From Hymenobacter yonginensis (GTDB taxonomy: Bacteria; Bacteroidota; Bacteroidia; Cytophagales; Hymenobacteraceae): 64,000 bases of DNA. Made by a program: the position numbers and the translations under genes. This document shows, in pieces, positions 33,374 to 42,130 of the stretch. The notes under the pieces are model-generated. The model saw nothing but the letters and a program-made list of their open reading frames with translations. It did not search any database and was not told the origin of the DNA. The stretch lies in the NCBI RefSeq assembly GCF_027625995.1, contig NZ_CP115396.1, forward strand, positions 2,790,001-2,854,000, in the 5' to 3' direction. Positions within the stretch are counted from its first letter, which is position 1; each line of letters opens with the position of its first letter.

Positions 33374-33661
33374 GTGAGCACCGACTTAGCCACCCTGCGC
33401 CAACTGGCCCACCTTTCCCGCCTCGAACTCGACGAAACCAAGGAGGAGCAGATGCTCGGCGACCTGAACAAGATCCTGAACTGGGTGGACCAGCTCCGCC
33501 AGCTCGACACCACTGACGTGGAGCCGCTGGTGCATCTGTCGCACGAAATCAACGTGCTGCGGCCCGATGAGGCACACAACTCCGTGAGCCATCAGGACGG
33601 CCTGCGCAACGCCCCGCGCAAGGACTCCGATTATTTCCGCGTACCGAAAGTTCTGGAATAG
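33374..33661 (+). CDS. gatC: Asp/Glu-tRNA amidotransferase subunit C
   Basis: A 95-residue subunit that stabilises GatA in the GatCAB complex, which converts Asp-tRNA(Asn) or Glu-tRNA(Gln) to the amide form. It begins at a GTG (STDLATLRQLAHLSRLELDE) and carries DLNKILNWVDQLRQLDT, EPLVHL and the C-terminal YFRVPKVLE, all standard for GatC. gatA and gatB are not in the window. The gene for a membrane TPR protein starts 6 nt after its stop, also with a GTG, so the two are probably translated from one message. Confidence 0.93.
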   Translation: MSTDLATLRQLAHLSRLELDETKEEQMLGDLNKILNWVDQLRQLDTTDVEPLVHLSHEINVLRPDEAHNSVSHQDGLRNAPRKDSDYFRVPKVLE

Positions 33662-33667
33662 CGTCTG

Positions 33668-36600
33668 GTGTCGGCCTCTTCTTCTGCTGCCCACCCCACT
33701 TCGGGGCGCGGCGCCCTCTGGCTGCCACTGGCGGTCCTGGCAGCCGTAGCGGTGCTGCTGGCAGTCTACCACTATTTCACCGGCGACGACCTGGCTCTGC
33801 CCGTGCAGGCCGTGGCCCAGCTCAAGCCCGTGCCCACCGTGCTGTCCTATGTGTCAGCGGGCTTGGCTGGGCTGCCGGTGCGCGTCAACGGCTACCTGCT
33901 CACCCAAACCCACGACCTTGTGGGCCCCTACGTGCGCCCAGAAGCCGCTTACGGCCTGCTGCTGCTGCTGCTGGGCGCACTGGTGTACTTTCTGGCGGCG
34001 GCCAGCGCGCTGCCGCGCCCCACGTTTGTGGCGGCCATGGCGGGGCTGATTTTCCTGCTGATGTCGCTGAATGCCGACTTGCTGGGCATCTTCGATTCGC
34101 AGGAGCAGTATTTTCTGGTGCTGATGCTGGCGGCTTTCGTGCTGCCGGCCTACGCCTTTCACGCTTTCTGGCCGGAAGTGCCGCTGGGTCGCCGGCTGCT
34201 GCTGTTTGCCGGGCTGGTGCTGGCCGTGAGTCTGCTGCTTTTGCAGCGCTCCGAGCTGCCGCTGGATGCCACGGCGCTGCATCTGGCCAGCTTCTTCACC
34301 AACGGCGGCGCCATTCTGATGGCCTTGCTGGTGGTGTGGGTGGCGTTTGAGAATATCAACGGCCTGCTGTGGTTCAACACCCAGGCCGAAAATCCCGCCA
34401 GCCGCTTCGGGCTGCTGCCCTTTGTGGCGGCCAGCGTGCTGTACGTGGGCATGCTGGGCCTGTACATCTGGAACGATGGCGACCTGCTGCTGCTGCCCGG
34501 CCTGCACCTCGATCCGCTGGTGCTGCTGCTGCCGGCCGTAGTTATCGGCTGGCTGGGCCTGCCGCGCCGCGCCGCCGCCTCTTCCGACTGGCTGCCATAC
34601 CGGGAAGGCGCCCTCTACCTGTATCCGGTGCTGGTGCTGCTGGCGGCTGCGGCCCTGGGCTACGCCTTTGCCACCGCCAACGACCCGCTGCTGCTGGCCG
34701 CGCGCCACTTCACGGCGCTGGTGCTGTTTGTGGGCGGCGCGGCCTATCTGCTGTATGTGCTCGTGAACTTCGGGCCGCTGATCCGGCAGCGGCTGCGCGT
34801 GTACCGGGTGGTATATGAGCCGCGCCGCTTGCCGCTGTTTGCCGTGTACGTGCTGCTGATCGGGGGCGTGGGCGCCGTGGAGTTCCGCAACAACTTCGCC
34901 ACGCTCTACCAGGTGCAAGCCGGCTACTACAACAACCTCGGCGACCTGACCCGCCTGCAAAGTGAGCAGGAGCCCAACCGCGACGCCCTGGCGTTGCTGG
35001 CCGAGCGCTACTACGCCGAGAGCGACATTCTGGACGAGCACAACCACAAGGCCAGCCTGGGCCGCGCGGCCCTCTACCGGTTCCGGCTGCAGCGCCAGAA
35101 CGAAATCAACATCCTGCGCCGGGCCCTTAGCCGCCGGCCGTCCGAAAAGATTTCCCTGCGCCTGGCCGCCCTCTACAACGAGCCCAACGACTTCTTCGAC
35201 CGGCTGGCCGTGCTGCGCGAGGGCCTGAAAAACGCCCCCACCAGCCCGCGCCTCAACAACGACCTCGCCCACCTCTACTCCCGCTCCACCCTCTCCGACT
35301 CGGTGAACTGGTACCTCAACCGGGCCGAAGCCGCCGACCCGGGCAGCCCGGTAGTGAGTACCAACCGCCTGGCCTTCCTACTGCAGAACGCCCAGTTTGC
35401 GGATGCTTGGCGGGTAGTACGCACCGAGTCGGCCAACGAAGACGCAGGCTGGCAGAGCAATGTATTGCTTTTGCAACGGCTGAACCGTGACAGTTCGGAA
35501 GAGCTGCCCACGGTAGTCCCGAGCCCAACCGCCAACCTAACGGTGGCTGAGTTTGCGCGCCTCTACCACGCCACCTTATGGCAAGTGCAACAGGCCGATA
35601 CCAGCTACCTGCCAGCCCTCACGCAGCTGGTGCAGCGCCCCAGCAACGCCGACTACTTCGAGCAGCTGACGTTTTTACGGGGCCTCACGCAGCACTATGG
35701 CGGCCAGCCGATACCGGCCCGCACCACGCTGGCCCCGCTGCTGGCCGGCAACACGCCCAGCGCCGCCTACTACCAGAACCTGCAGGCCCTGTGGCTGCTG
35801 GAGCAGCGCACCTACGGCTCGGCGGCTGCCAGTTTTGCCGACGCCAGCCGCAACGGCTACCCCGAAGCCCAGCTGAACCGCGCCTACGCCCTGGCCCTCA
35901 ACCAACAGCCGGACTCGGCGCGGGCCGCAACGGCCGCCGCCTTGGCCGCTCCTGATACCGCCCTGCACCGCCCGGCCCGGCAGTTGCAGCAGGTGCTGGC
36001 CCTCTCCTATCCGCAAACCTACGCCGCGGCTCCGGCGGCCGTGCAGGCGCAGTATCTGGCTTTGCTCGGCTATACCTTGCCCCCGGCCGACCTGCTGGCT
36101 GCCGCCGAACGGCTGCCCGAAGGCCAGTTGCGCGAAACCGCCCTGCTGGCGCAGCTGCCCCGTGCGTTGCAGGCCGGCCAGCTGGCCGCAGCCGTGCAGG
36201 CAGTAGCCCGTTTTGCCCCGGCTTCAACCCAGCAAACCTCGGAAGCTTCTGCCTGGAACGTGCTGCGCGGCGACCTGCTTTTGCGCCAGCAGAACATGGC
36301 CGGCCTGCGCCAGCTCATAGCCAATGGGCATTTCACGCCGGCACATCAGCCCTACCGCCTCGCCTACCAGGCAGCCCTGGCCGACCAGGCCGGGCAGACC
36401 AAACAGGCCACGCAGCTTTACCGCCGCTTGCTGCAGGAAGCGCCCTTTGTGGAGCCGGGCGTGCTGGCGGCAGCGGCGTTTTATGACCGGCAGAAAGATT
36501 ATTTGGGCGCTTACGGTGCGCTGCAGGCAGCCCTGGAGGTAAACCCGGAGTCTGTACCGTTGTTGAAGGCGTATGCGCTGGCTGCCATTCCGGCGGGGCT

Positions 36601-36730
36601 GGCCGAATACGCCGCTACTTCGCTCGCCAAACTGCGGTCGTTGCTTTCCCCCGCCGAATATGCTACCTTTCGTATACTGTACGACGCCCGCCTTGCCGCT
36701 CAGGCAGCGGCGGCCGCTCCCTGGAACTAA
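33668..36730 (+). CDS. large membrane protein with C-terminal TPR-like repeats
   Basis: A 1020-residue protein starting at a GTG 6 nt after gatC. Residues 18-400 hold roughly nine to ten membrane helices, several rich in Leu. A linker with ALLAERYYAESDILDEHNHKAS follows, then about 600 residues of helical repeats (NEINILRRALSRRPSEKISLRLAALYNEP, LNNDLAHLYSRS, AATAAALAAPDTALHRPARQ). These resemble tetratricopeptide units and probably face the periplasm as a protein-binding scaffold. No catalytic motif is seen. I do not recognise an ortholog; envelope assembly is a guess. It precedes the LolD-like ATPase gene by 12 nt, so the two may work together. Confidence 0.75.
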   Translation: MSASSSAAHPTSGRGALWLPLAVLAAVAVLLAVYHYFTGDDLALPVQAVAQLKPVPTVLSYVSAGLAGLPVRVNGYLLTQTHDLVGPYVRPEAAYGLLLLLLGALVYFLAAASALPRPTFVAAMAGLIFLLMSLNADLLGIFDSQEQYFLVLMLAAFVLPAYAFHAFWPEVPLGRRLLLFAGLVLAVSLLLLQRSELPLDATALHLASFFTNGGAILMALLVVWVAFENINGLLWFNTQAENPASRFGLLPFVAASVLYVGMLGLYIWNDGDLLLLPGLHLDPLVLLLPAVVIGWLGLPRRAAASSDWLPYREGALYLYPVLVLLAAAALGYAFATANDPLLLAARHFTALVLFVGGAAYLLYVLVNFGPLIRQRLRVYRVVYEPRRLPLFAVYVLLIGGVGAVEFRNNFATLYQVQAGYYNNLGDLTRLQSEQEPNRDALALLAERYYAESDILDEHNHKASLGRAALYRFRLQRQNEINILRRALSRRPSEKISLRLAALYNEPNDFFDRLAVLREGLKNAPTSPRLNNDLAHLYSRSTLSDSVNWYLNRAEAADPGSPVVSTNRLAFLLQNAQFADAWRVVRTESANEDAGWQSNVLLLQRLNRDSSEELPTVVPSPTANLTVAEFARLYHATLWQVQQADTSYLPALTQLVQRPSNADYFEQLTFLRGLTQHYGGQPIPARTTLAPLLAGNTPSAAYYQNLQALWLLEQRTYGSAAASFADASRNGYPEAQLNRAYALALNQQPDSARAATAAALAAPDTALHRPARQLQQVLALSYPQTYAAAPAAVQAQYLALLGYTLPPADLLAAAERLPEGQLRETALLAQLPRALQAGQLAAAVQAVARFAPASTQQTSEASAWNVLRGDLLLRQQNMAGLRQLIANGHFTPAHQPYRLAYQAALADQAGQTKQATQLYRRLLQEAPFVEPGVLAAAAFYDRQKDYLGAYGALQAALEVNPESVPLLKAYALAAIPAGLAEYAATSLAKLRSLLSPAEYATFRILYDARLAAQAAAAAPWN

Positions 36731-36742
36731 CCCGGCCCGGCT

Positions 36743-37465
36743 ATGCTGAACCCCGTTATCGACACCCACGACATCTCGAAGATGTATCGGATGGGCACCG
36801 AGGAAATCCATGCCCTGCGCTCGGTTACCATCACCATTCAGCGCGGTGAGTATGTCGCCTTCATGGGGCCTTCCGGTTCCGGCAAGTCCACGCTCATGAA
36901 CATCGTCGGCTGCCTCGACACACCCACGGGCGGGCAGTATATCCTCAACGGCAAGGACGTGAGCCGCATGAGCGACAACCAGCTGGCCGACGTGCGCAAC
37001 AAGGAAATCGGCTTCGTTTTCCAGACCTTCAACCTGCTGCCCCGCGCCACCTCGCTCGATAACGTGGCGTTGCCGCTCATCTACGCCGGCTACAGCAAGT
37101 CCGACCGTGAGGAAAAGGCTATGGCCGCGCTCCGCAGCGTGGGCCTAGCCGAGCGCGCCAAGCACCGCCCCAACGAGCTGAGCGGCGGCCAGCGCCAGCG
37201 CGTGGCCATTGCCCGGGCCCTCGTCAACGACCCCAGCATCATCCTGGCCGACGAACCCACCGGCAACCTCGACACCAAAACCAGCCACGAAATCATGGAC
37301 CTGTTTGAGGCCCTCTACGTGAAAGGCAACACCATCATCATGGTGACTCACGAAGAGGACATTGCCCGCTACGCCCACCGCATCGTGCGCCTGCGCGACG
37401 GGCTGGTGGAGTCGGACCTGGAGAACCTCGACGTGGCCACCCACCACGCGCAGATTGCCAAGTAA
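36743..37465 (+). CDS. ABC transporter ATP-binding protein, LolD/MacB type
   Basis: A 240-residue ATPase. Walker A GPSGSGKS at residues 42-49, Q-loop in [15 protein letters not shown], signature [15 protein letters not shown] near 145, Walker [13 protein letters not shown], and switch His in [12 protein letters not shown]. The NLLP segment and the short length place it with LolD/MacB/FtsE-like ATPases, which power lipoprotein release or efflux through MacB-type permeases. No permease is adjacent. It follows the TPR membrane protein gene by 12 nt, which may be its partner in the membrane. Confidence 0.9.
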   Translation: MLNPVIDTHDISKMYRMGTEEIHALRSVTITIQRGEYVAFMGPSGSGKSTLMNIVGCLDTPTGGQYILNGKDVSRMSDNQLADVRNKEIGFVFQTFNLLPRATSLDNVALPLIYAGYSKSDREEKAMAALRSVGLAERAKHRPNELSGGQRQRVAIARALVNDPSIILADEPTGNLDTKTSHEIMDLFEALYVKGNTIIMVTHEEDIARYAHRIVRLRDGLVESDLENLDVATHHAQIAK

Positions 37466-37472
37466 AACCTAG

Positions 37473-37480
37473 TATTTTTG
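37473..37480 (+). promoter_or_regulatory. candidate -7 promoter box TATTTTTG
   Basis: A TAnnTTTG match 8 nt after the ATPase stop, about 125 nt before the cobalamin adenosyltransferase start, leaving a long leader. The leader shows no cobalamin-riboswitch pattern that I can recognise. Confidence 0.3.
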
Positions 37481-37606
37481 TCGAGAGCAAGGCCTTTTTG
37501 CTGGTTGCCTGTTATCCCTTCACCCGGAACAAGCGCCGCTGAAAGGCCTTCTTTCTTTCGACAAACCCCGCGCTGGCCTGCCGGTGCGCTTCCTTAAGTG
37601 AGCTTC

Positions 37607-38155
37607 ATGAAAATATATACCAAGACCGGCGACCAGGGCCTGACCTCCCTTATCGGCGGTACCCGGGTGCCCAAGTCCAGCCTCCGCATCGACTGCTACG
37701 GCACCGTCGACGAGCTGAATTCCTACATCGGCCTGCTCCGCGACCAAGACGTGAATGCCGCCCGCCGCGACCTGCTCAAGGAAATCCAGGACCGCCTGTT
37801 CACCATCGGCTCGTCGCTGGCTTCTGACCCCGAGAAGTCGAAGATGAAGATTCCGGACCTGCACGATGCCGACGTGACGCTGCTGGAAGCCGAAATGGAC
37901 GCCATGAACGCCCACCTGCCTGAGCTGCGGGTGTTCATTCTGCCCGGAGGGCACCAGTCGGTGTCGTTTGCACACGTAGCCCGCTGCGTGTGCCGCCGCG
38001 CCGAGCGGCTGGTGATTCATTTGCGCGAAGACTCGTTCGTGGCCGACTTGGTGGTGATGTACCTCAACCGCCTCTCCGATTATCTATTCGTGCTCAGCCG
38101 CCAGATGAGCCACGACCTTGGCGCCGAAGAAGTTAGCTGGAAGCCGCGCATGTAG
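37607..38155 (+). CDS. cob(I)alamin adenosyltransferase, PduO type
   Basis: A 182-residue enzyme that transfers the adenosyl group from ATP to reduced cobalamin. The ATG at 37607 (MKIYTKTGDQGLTSLIGGTRVPK) is the canonical start; a GTG 9 nt upstream is less likely. PduO-type markers are TKTGDxG, YGTVDELNSYIGLLR, ILPGGHQSVSFAHVARCVCRRAER and LNRLSDYLFVLSRQ. It implies use of adenosylcobalamin enzymes; none is in the window. It stands between the ATPase gene and ilvE. Confidence 0.94.
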   Translation: MKIYTKTGDQGLTSLIGGTRVPKSSLRIDCYGTVDELNSYIGLLRDQDVNAARRDLLKEIQDRLFTIGSSLASDPEKSKMKIPDLHDADVTLLEAEMDAMNAHLPELRVFILPGGHQSVSFAHVARCVCRRAERLVIHLREDSFVADLVVMYLNRLSDYLFVLSRQMSHDLGAEEVSWKPRM

Positions 38156-38311
38156 CTGCGGTGAGTTGCGCCTTTCCCCCATCTTTGGTGCAACTTCCGG
38201 CCATACTGCCCGTCTTGGCAACTACTCCCGTACCGCTTGCGTTTTTCAAATACCACGCTCCGCTTACCTGCCCAAATTCCCCCATCCCCTTCCCTTTACC
38301 CTCCCTTTTCC

Positions 38312-39376
38312 ATGCTCGAAACCCTCACCATCCGGACCCAGCGTACCACGGCCTCGCGCCTCGAACACCTGGACCCCGAACATATTGAGTTCGGCAAAAT
38401 CTTCTCCGACCATATGTTCGTGGTGGATTACCGCGACGGCGAATGGCAGGAACCCCAGCTGCTGCCCTACGGCGACATGACGGTGAGCCCCGCCAACTCG
38501 GCCCTGCACTACGGACAGGCCATTTTCGAGGGCATGAAAGCATACAAGAATGCCAGCGGCGACATTGCCCTGTTCCGCCCGCTCGACAACCTGCACCGTC
38601 TCAATGCCTCCGCTGAGCGTATGTGCATGCCCCAGCTGCCCGAGGAGCTGTTCATGCAGGGCCTCACCCAGCTTATCCGCCTCGATTCCGAGTGGGTACC
38701 CAATTCGCCCGGCAGCGCCCTCTACATCCGCCCCTTTATGTACGCCACCGATGGCTTCATCGGTGTGCGCCCCTCCGAGTCGTACCGTTTCGTCATCTTC
38801 ACCTGCCCGGTCGGCCTCTACTACAACAAGCCGCTGCGCGTGCGATTTGAGGAGAAATACGTGCGCTCTGCCGAAGGCGGCGCGGGCTTCGCCAAGAACG
38901 CCGGCAACTACGGCGCCGCCATGTACCCCACCAAGCTTGCTCAACAGGAAGGCTACAACCAGCTCATCTGGACCGATGCTTCCGAGCACCGCTACGTAGA
39001 GGAATCAGGCACCATGAACGCCATCTTCGTCATCGATGGCAAGGTGGTGACCCCGGCCCTGAGCAGCTCCATCCTCGACGGCATCACGCGCCGCAGCGTA
39101 CTGCAGCTGGCCCGCGACTGGGGCATGCAGGTGGAAGAGCGCAAAGTATCTGCCGTAGAGGTGATGCAGGCCTTGGCCGACGGCAAGCTGGAAGAAGCCT
39201 TCGGCGTGGGCACTGCCGCCACCATTGCCCCCATTGCCGTCATCGGCTACCAAGGCCACGACCACGAGCTGCCTAAGCCCGCCGCCGACGCCTTCTCCCT
39301 ACGCGTCAGCGAGGCCCTGCAAGCCATCCGTACCGGCCAGGCAGCTGATGGCCACGGCTGGATGGTAACGGTGTAG
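38312..39376 (+). CDS. ilvE: branched-chain amino acid aminotransferase
   Basis: A 354-residue PLP fold-type IV enzyme for the last step of Leu, Ile and Val synthesis. The start at 38312 (MLETLTIRTQRTTASRL) fits the long, eukaryote-like BCAT subgroup common in Bacteroidota. Motifs are ALHYGQAIFEGMKAYK, LFRPLDNLHRLNASAERM, YIRPFMYAT, the PLP Lys in AGFAKNAGNYGAA, EESGTMNAIFV and EEAFGVGTAATIAPI. Single gene, ending at a hairpin before prfB. Confidence 0.95.
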   Translation: MLETLTIRTQRTTASRLEHLDPEHIEFGKIFSDHMFVVDYRDGEWQEPQLLPYGDMTVSPANSALHYGQAIFEGMKAYKNASGDIALFRPLDNLHRLNASAERMCMPQLPEELFMQGLTQLIRLDSEWVPNSPGSALYIRPFMYATDGFIGVRPSESYRFVIFTCPVGLYYNKPLRVRFEEKYVRSAEGGAGFAKNAGNYGAAMYPTKLAQQEGYNQLIWTDASEHRYVEESGTMNAIFVIDGKVVTPALSSSILDGITRRSVLQLARDWGMQVEERKVSAVEVMQALADGKLEEAFGVGTAATIAPIAVIGYQGHDHELPKPAADAFSLRVSEALQAIRTGQAADGHGWMVTV

Positions 39377-39408
39377 CACAGCGGCTGCCTTACCGGTTTT
39401 TCCGTTTC

Positions 39409-39444
39409 AAACGGCCAGCTTCATACCAGAGGCTGGCCGTTTTA
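39409..39444 (+). terminator. intrinsic terminator after ilvE
   Basis: Arms AAACGGCCAGC / GCTGGCCGTTT with a 12-nt loop, followed by T4 ATTTT. It lies 33 nt past the ilvE stop. Confidence 0.75.
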
Positions 39445-39490
39445 TTTTCCTGACCTTTGTGCATTCAACTCTCACCATTTAACCTTTCCA

Positions 39491-40568
39491 ATGACCCACG
39501 ACCAGGTAAAGGAATTGAAGGGCCGCGCCGAGGCCCTGAGGAGGTATCTTTGACTACGATAACCGCAAAGAACAGGTCCTAGCCACTGAGGCACTGGCCG
39601 CCGCCCCCGACTTCTGGGAAGACTCCAAGAAAGCTGAATCCATCCTGCGCGACATTAAGTCAGTGAAAGTCTGGACCGACGATTATGAAGCCGTGGAGCA
39701 ATCCGTCAGCAACGTGGAGGTGCTCTACGACTTCTACCGCGAAGGCGAGGCCACCGAGGCAGAAATGACCCAGGAGTTCACCGCCGCGCAGCAGGCCGTG
39801 GAGCAACTGGAGTTCAAGCGCATGCTCTCCGATGAAGAAGACCAGCTTTCCGCCGTAATCGACATCAACCCCGGCGCCGGTGGTACCGAGAGCCAGGACT
39901 GGGCCGAGATGCTTATGCGCATGTACATCATGTGGGGCGAAAAGCACGGTTTCACGGTGCGCCAGCTCAGCTATCAGCCCGGCGAGGGCGCCGGCATCAA
40001 GTCGGCCTCGCTGGAAATCGACGGCCCTTTCGCCTACGGCTACCTCAAGAGCGAGATTGGCGTCCACCGCCTAGTGCGCATGTCGCCATTCGACAGCAGC
40101 GGTCGGCGCCACACTTCCTTTGCCTCCATCTTCGCCTACCCGGTGATTGATGACACCATCAAGATCGAAATCAACCCCGCCGATATCAGCTGGGACACGT
40201 TTCGGGCCGGTGGTGCGGGCGGGCAGAACGTAAACAAGGTGGAAACCGCCGTACGCCTCACGCACGCCCCGTCCGGCATCATCATCGCCGTGCAGATCGA
40301 GCGCAGCCAGCTCATGAATAAGGAGCATGCTCTACGTATGCTCAAGTCGCGCCTCTACCAGATTGAGATGGACAAGCGCAACGCCGCCCGCGACGCCGTG
40401 GAGGCCGGCAAGAAGCGCATCGACTTCGGCTCCCAGATCCGCAACTACGTGCTGCATCCCTACAAGCTCATCAAGGACCTACGCACCGGCATCGAGCGCA
40501 CCGACGTGCAGAACGTGCTCGACGGCGACCTGGACGAGTATATCCGGGGCTACCTAATGGCCAACTAA
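39491..40568 (+). CDS. prfB: peptide chain release factor 2, made by programmed +1 frameshift
   Basis: RF2 terminates translation at UGA and UAA. The frame starts at the ATG at 39491 and reads 20 codons to an in-frame TGA at 39551-39553. It continues in the +1 frame from 39552 to the stop at 40568, giving 358 residues. Key motifs are the RF2-type SPF anticodon tripeptide in [14 protein letters not shown], and the catalytic GGQ in [19 protein letters not shown]. The join [14 protein letters not shown] matches the usual RF2 sequence. When RF2 is scarce, the ribosome pauses at UGA and shifts, so the gene regulates itself. No separate start could express the second part alone. Confidence 0.97.
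39539..39554 (+). promoter_or_regulatory. prfB +1 frameshift site
   Basis: AGGAGG TAT CTT TGA C: an SD-like hexamer three nucleotides before the slippery CTT, then TGA followed by C. It differs from the Escherichia coli site by one base in the SD part. Confidence 0.93.
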
Positions 40569-40619
40569 GGCCGTTGCTAGGGCGCTGCCCAATCAGGCCG
40601 CTGCCTGTGGTATTCACAC

Positions 40620-40656
40620 AAAAAAAGGGTCCTGCGTAGTACGCAGGACCCTTTTT
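40620..40656. terminator. bidirectional intrinsic terminator
   Basis: AAAAAAGGGTCCTGCGT / ACGCAGGACCCTTTTT arms with T and A runs. Shared by prfB (+) and the end of SusD pair B (-). Confidence 0.9.
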
Positions 40657-40678
40657 ACTTGCTGAAATCAGCTCCGGA

Positions 40679-42094
40679 TTACGGGTTCACGCTGTCCCAG
40701 GCTTTCTCAGCAGCCGGACGCGGCATGGCCGCAATCAGACGGTAGGCGTTGGTGCCAATCGTAGTGCTGAAGGCCAGCGTGTACGGGAATGTGGTAGCAG
40801 CGGAAGCCACCACATTCGGCCGCAGACGGCCCGTGCGACGCAGGTCCACGAAGGCGTGGCCTTCATAGAACAGCGAGTAGCGGCGCTGACGCAGGATTTC
40901 GTCGGTAGCCTCATCAACACTTACGAAGGCGCGGGTCCGAGCTGGCAGGCTGCCGGCACGCGTGCGAATGATGTTCACGTCGGCCAGTGCGCCGGGCAGG
41001 TCGTTAGTGTTGGCCTTGGCTTCAGCCGAAATCAGAATCAGCTCCTCGTTGCGCATAATATCCAGCGGGCTGGTATTGGTAGCGAATACGCGGGCTTCAT
41101 TGATCTGCGAGATACCACCCGTTACACGGGCAGCCGTCCGGCGGCCAATTTTAGCCAGACGGGCATCGCCCGTTTCAGCTTCCGCCACTACGTTGTCCGG
41201 TACACCAATTACAGTCGAACCGGTATTGCTTGGTACTTGGAAGTAAGGGTTACCGGCATCGCCGGCAATGGCGGGGTTGAACGTCAGCTTAGGACCAACG
41301 GTCAGGCTGCCAGCCGCGTCCAAGAAGGAGGCTGCCAGCGCCGTCTTGGCACCAGCATAGTCTTTCTGGTAGAGTGCTACCCGGGCCGCTAGGCCGCGGT
41401 TGAAGCGCTTGAACGTAGCAGGCGTGTTGAAGCCGGCGTAGCCCGACGACAATGGGAAGCCAAAAGTGGCACCAGCGGCATCCAGTTCTGGAACGGCCTG
41501 GTCGAGGAGCTGACGAATATTGGCCAGCGCATCAGCCTGCGACACGAACTTACCGGGTTTCAACGGATCATCCAAGTCGATGCGGATGCCGTTTTCGCCC
41601 TGCATGTTGAGCATCATCAGCTTAGCCAATGCCTCGTAGGTGTGCGTGAAACCGTCCACGCCTTTCTTCTGCTCAGCCGTGTACGCCTGGCTGTTGTTGC
41701 TCGACAGGCGGAACACCTGAGCAGCCCGACGCATCTGAGCGAACGGAACGTAGTAACCGTTGTAGTAAGCCGCGTCGTCAAGCGTGGTGCGCGTGCCCTG
41801 CAACTCCGCATACCAGCGCGACTCGGTGGAAGCAAGCACCGTTACTTCGCGGCCCAATACGCCGGCTACCCAGTTGAAGGGGGCGTTGCCGGTATGGCCG
41901 TTTCGGTATGAAGCCTCTACGCCTACGGCCAGAGCGTCCAGCTGCGCCTTATCGGCGTTGGCCAGTACAGCATTCAGGCTGGGGTTATTGGGGTCGATTA
42001 CGGTTTCGGTTTCAAAGAAACCGCAGGAAGAAGTCCCCAGCAGCATGACGAGCGCGGCGGCCGTCAGCGTACGCTTATGGGAGAAAGTATACAT
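40679..42094 (-). CDS. SusD/RagB-family lipoprotein (pair B)
   Basis: A 471-residue outer-membrane lipoprotein with lipobox GTSSC at about residue 24. The mature N-terminus (ETVIDPNNPSLNAVLANADKAQ) and the SusD C-terminal helices (ELILISAEAKANTNDLPGALADVNIIRTRAG, then RRYSLFYEGHAFVDLRRTGRL) are typical. The C-terminus (AAEKAWDSVNP) lacks the usual NPGYN end. Encoded 36 nt downstream of its SusC partner. The ligand is unknown. Confidence 0.92.
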   Translation of the reverse strand: MYTFSHKRTLTAAALVMLLGTSSCGFFETETVIDPNNPSLNAVLANADKAQLDALAVGVEASYRNGHTGNAPFNWVAGVLGREVTVLASTESRWYAELQGTRTTLDDAAYYNGYYVPFAQMRRAAQVFRLSSNNSQAYTAEQKKGVDGFTHTYEALAKLMMLNMQGENGIRIDLDDPLKPGKFVSQADALANIRQLLDQAVPELDAAGATFGFPLSSGYAGFNTPATFKRFNRGLAARVALYQKDYAGAKTALAASFLDAAGSLTVGPKLTFNPAIAGDAGNPYFQVPSNTGSTVIGVPDNVVAEAETGDARLAKIGRRTAARVTGGISQINEARVFATNTSPLDIMRNEELILISAEAKANTNDLPGALADVNIIRTRAGSLPARTRAFVSVDEATDEILRQRRYSLFYEGHAFVDLRRTGRLRPNVVASAATTFPYTLAFSTTIGTNAYRLIAAMPRPAAEKAWDSVNP

Positions 42095-42130
42095 ATGGTT
42101 GAAAGAATCAGAAGGTGAGAAAGTCAGGAC

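Noticed and set aside
37466-37606. Cobalamin riboswitch in the leader of the cob(I)alamin adenosyltransferase gene
   Set aside because: The 141-bp leader is shorter than a full cobalamin aptamer and no B12-box pattern is visible.
39545-39552. TATCTTTG, a perfect -7 promoter match inside prfB
   Set aside because: It is the TAT CTT TGA core of the programmed frameshift site and lies within the coding sequence; the match is forced by the frameshift motif.
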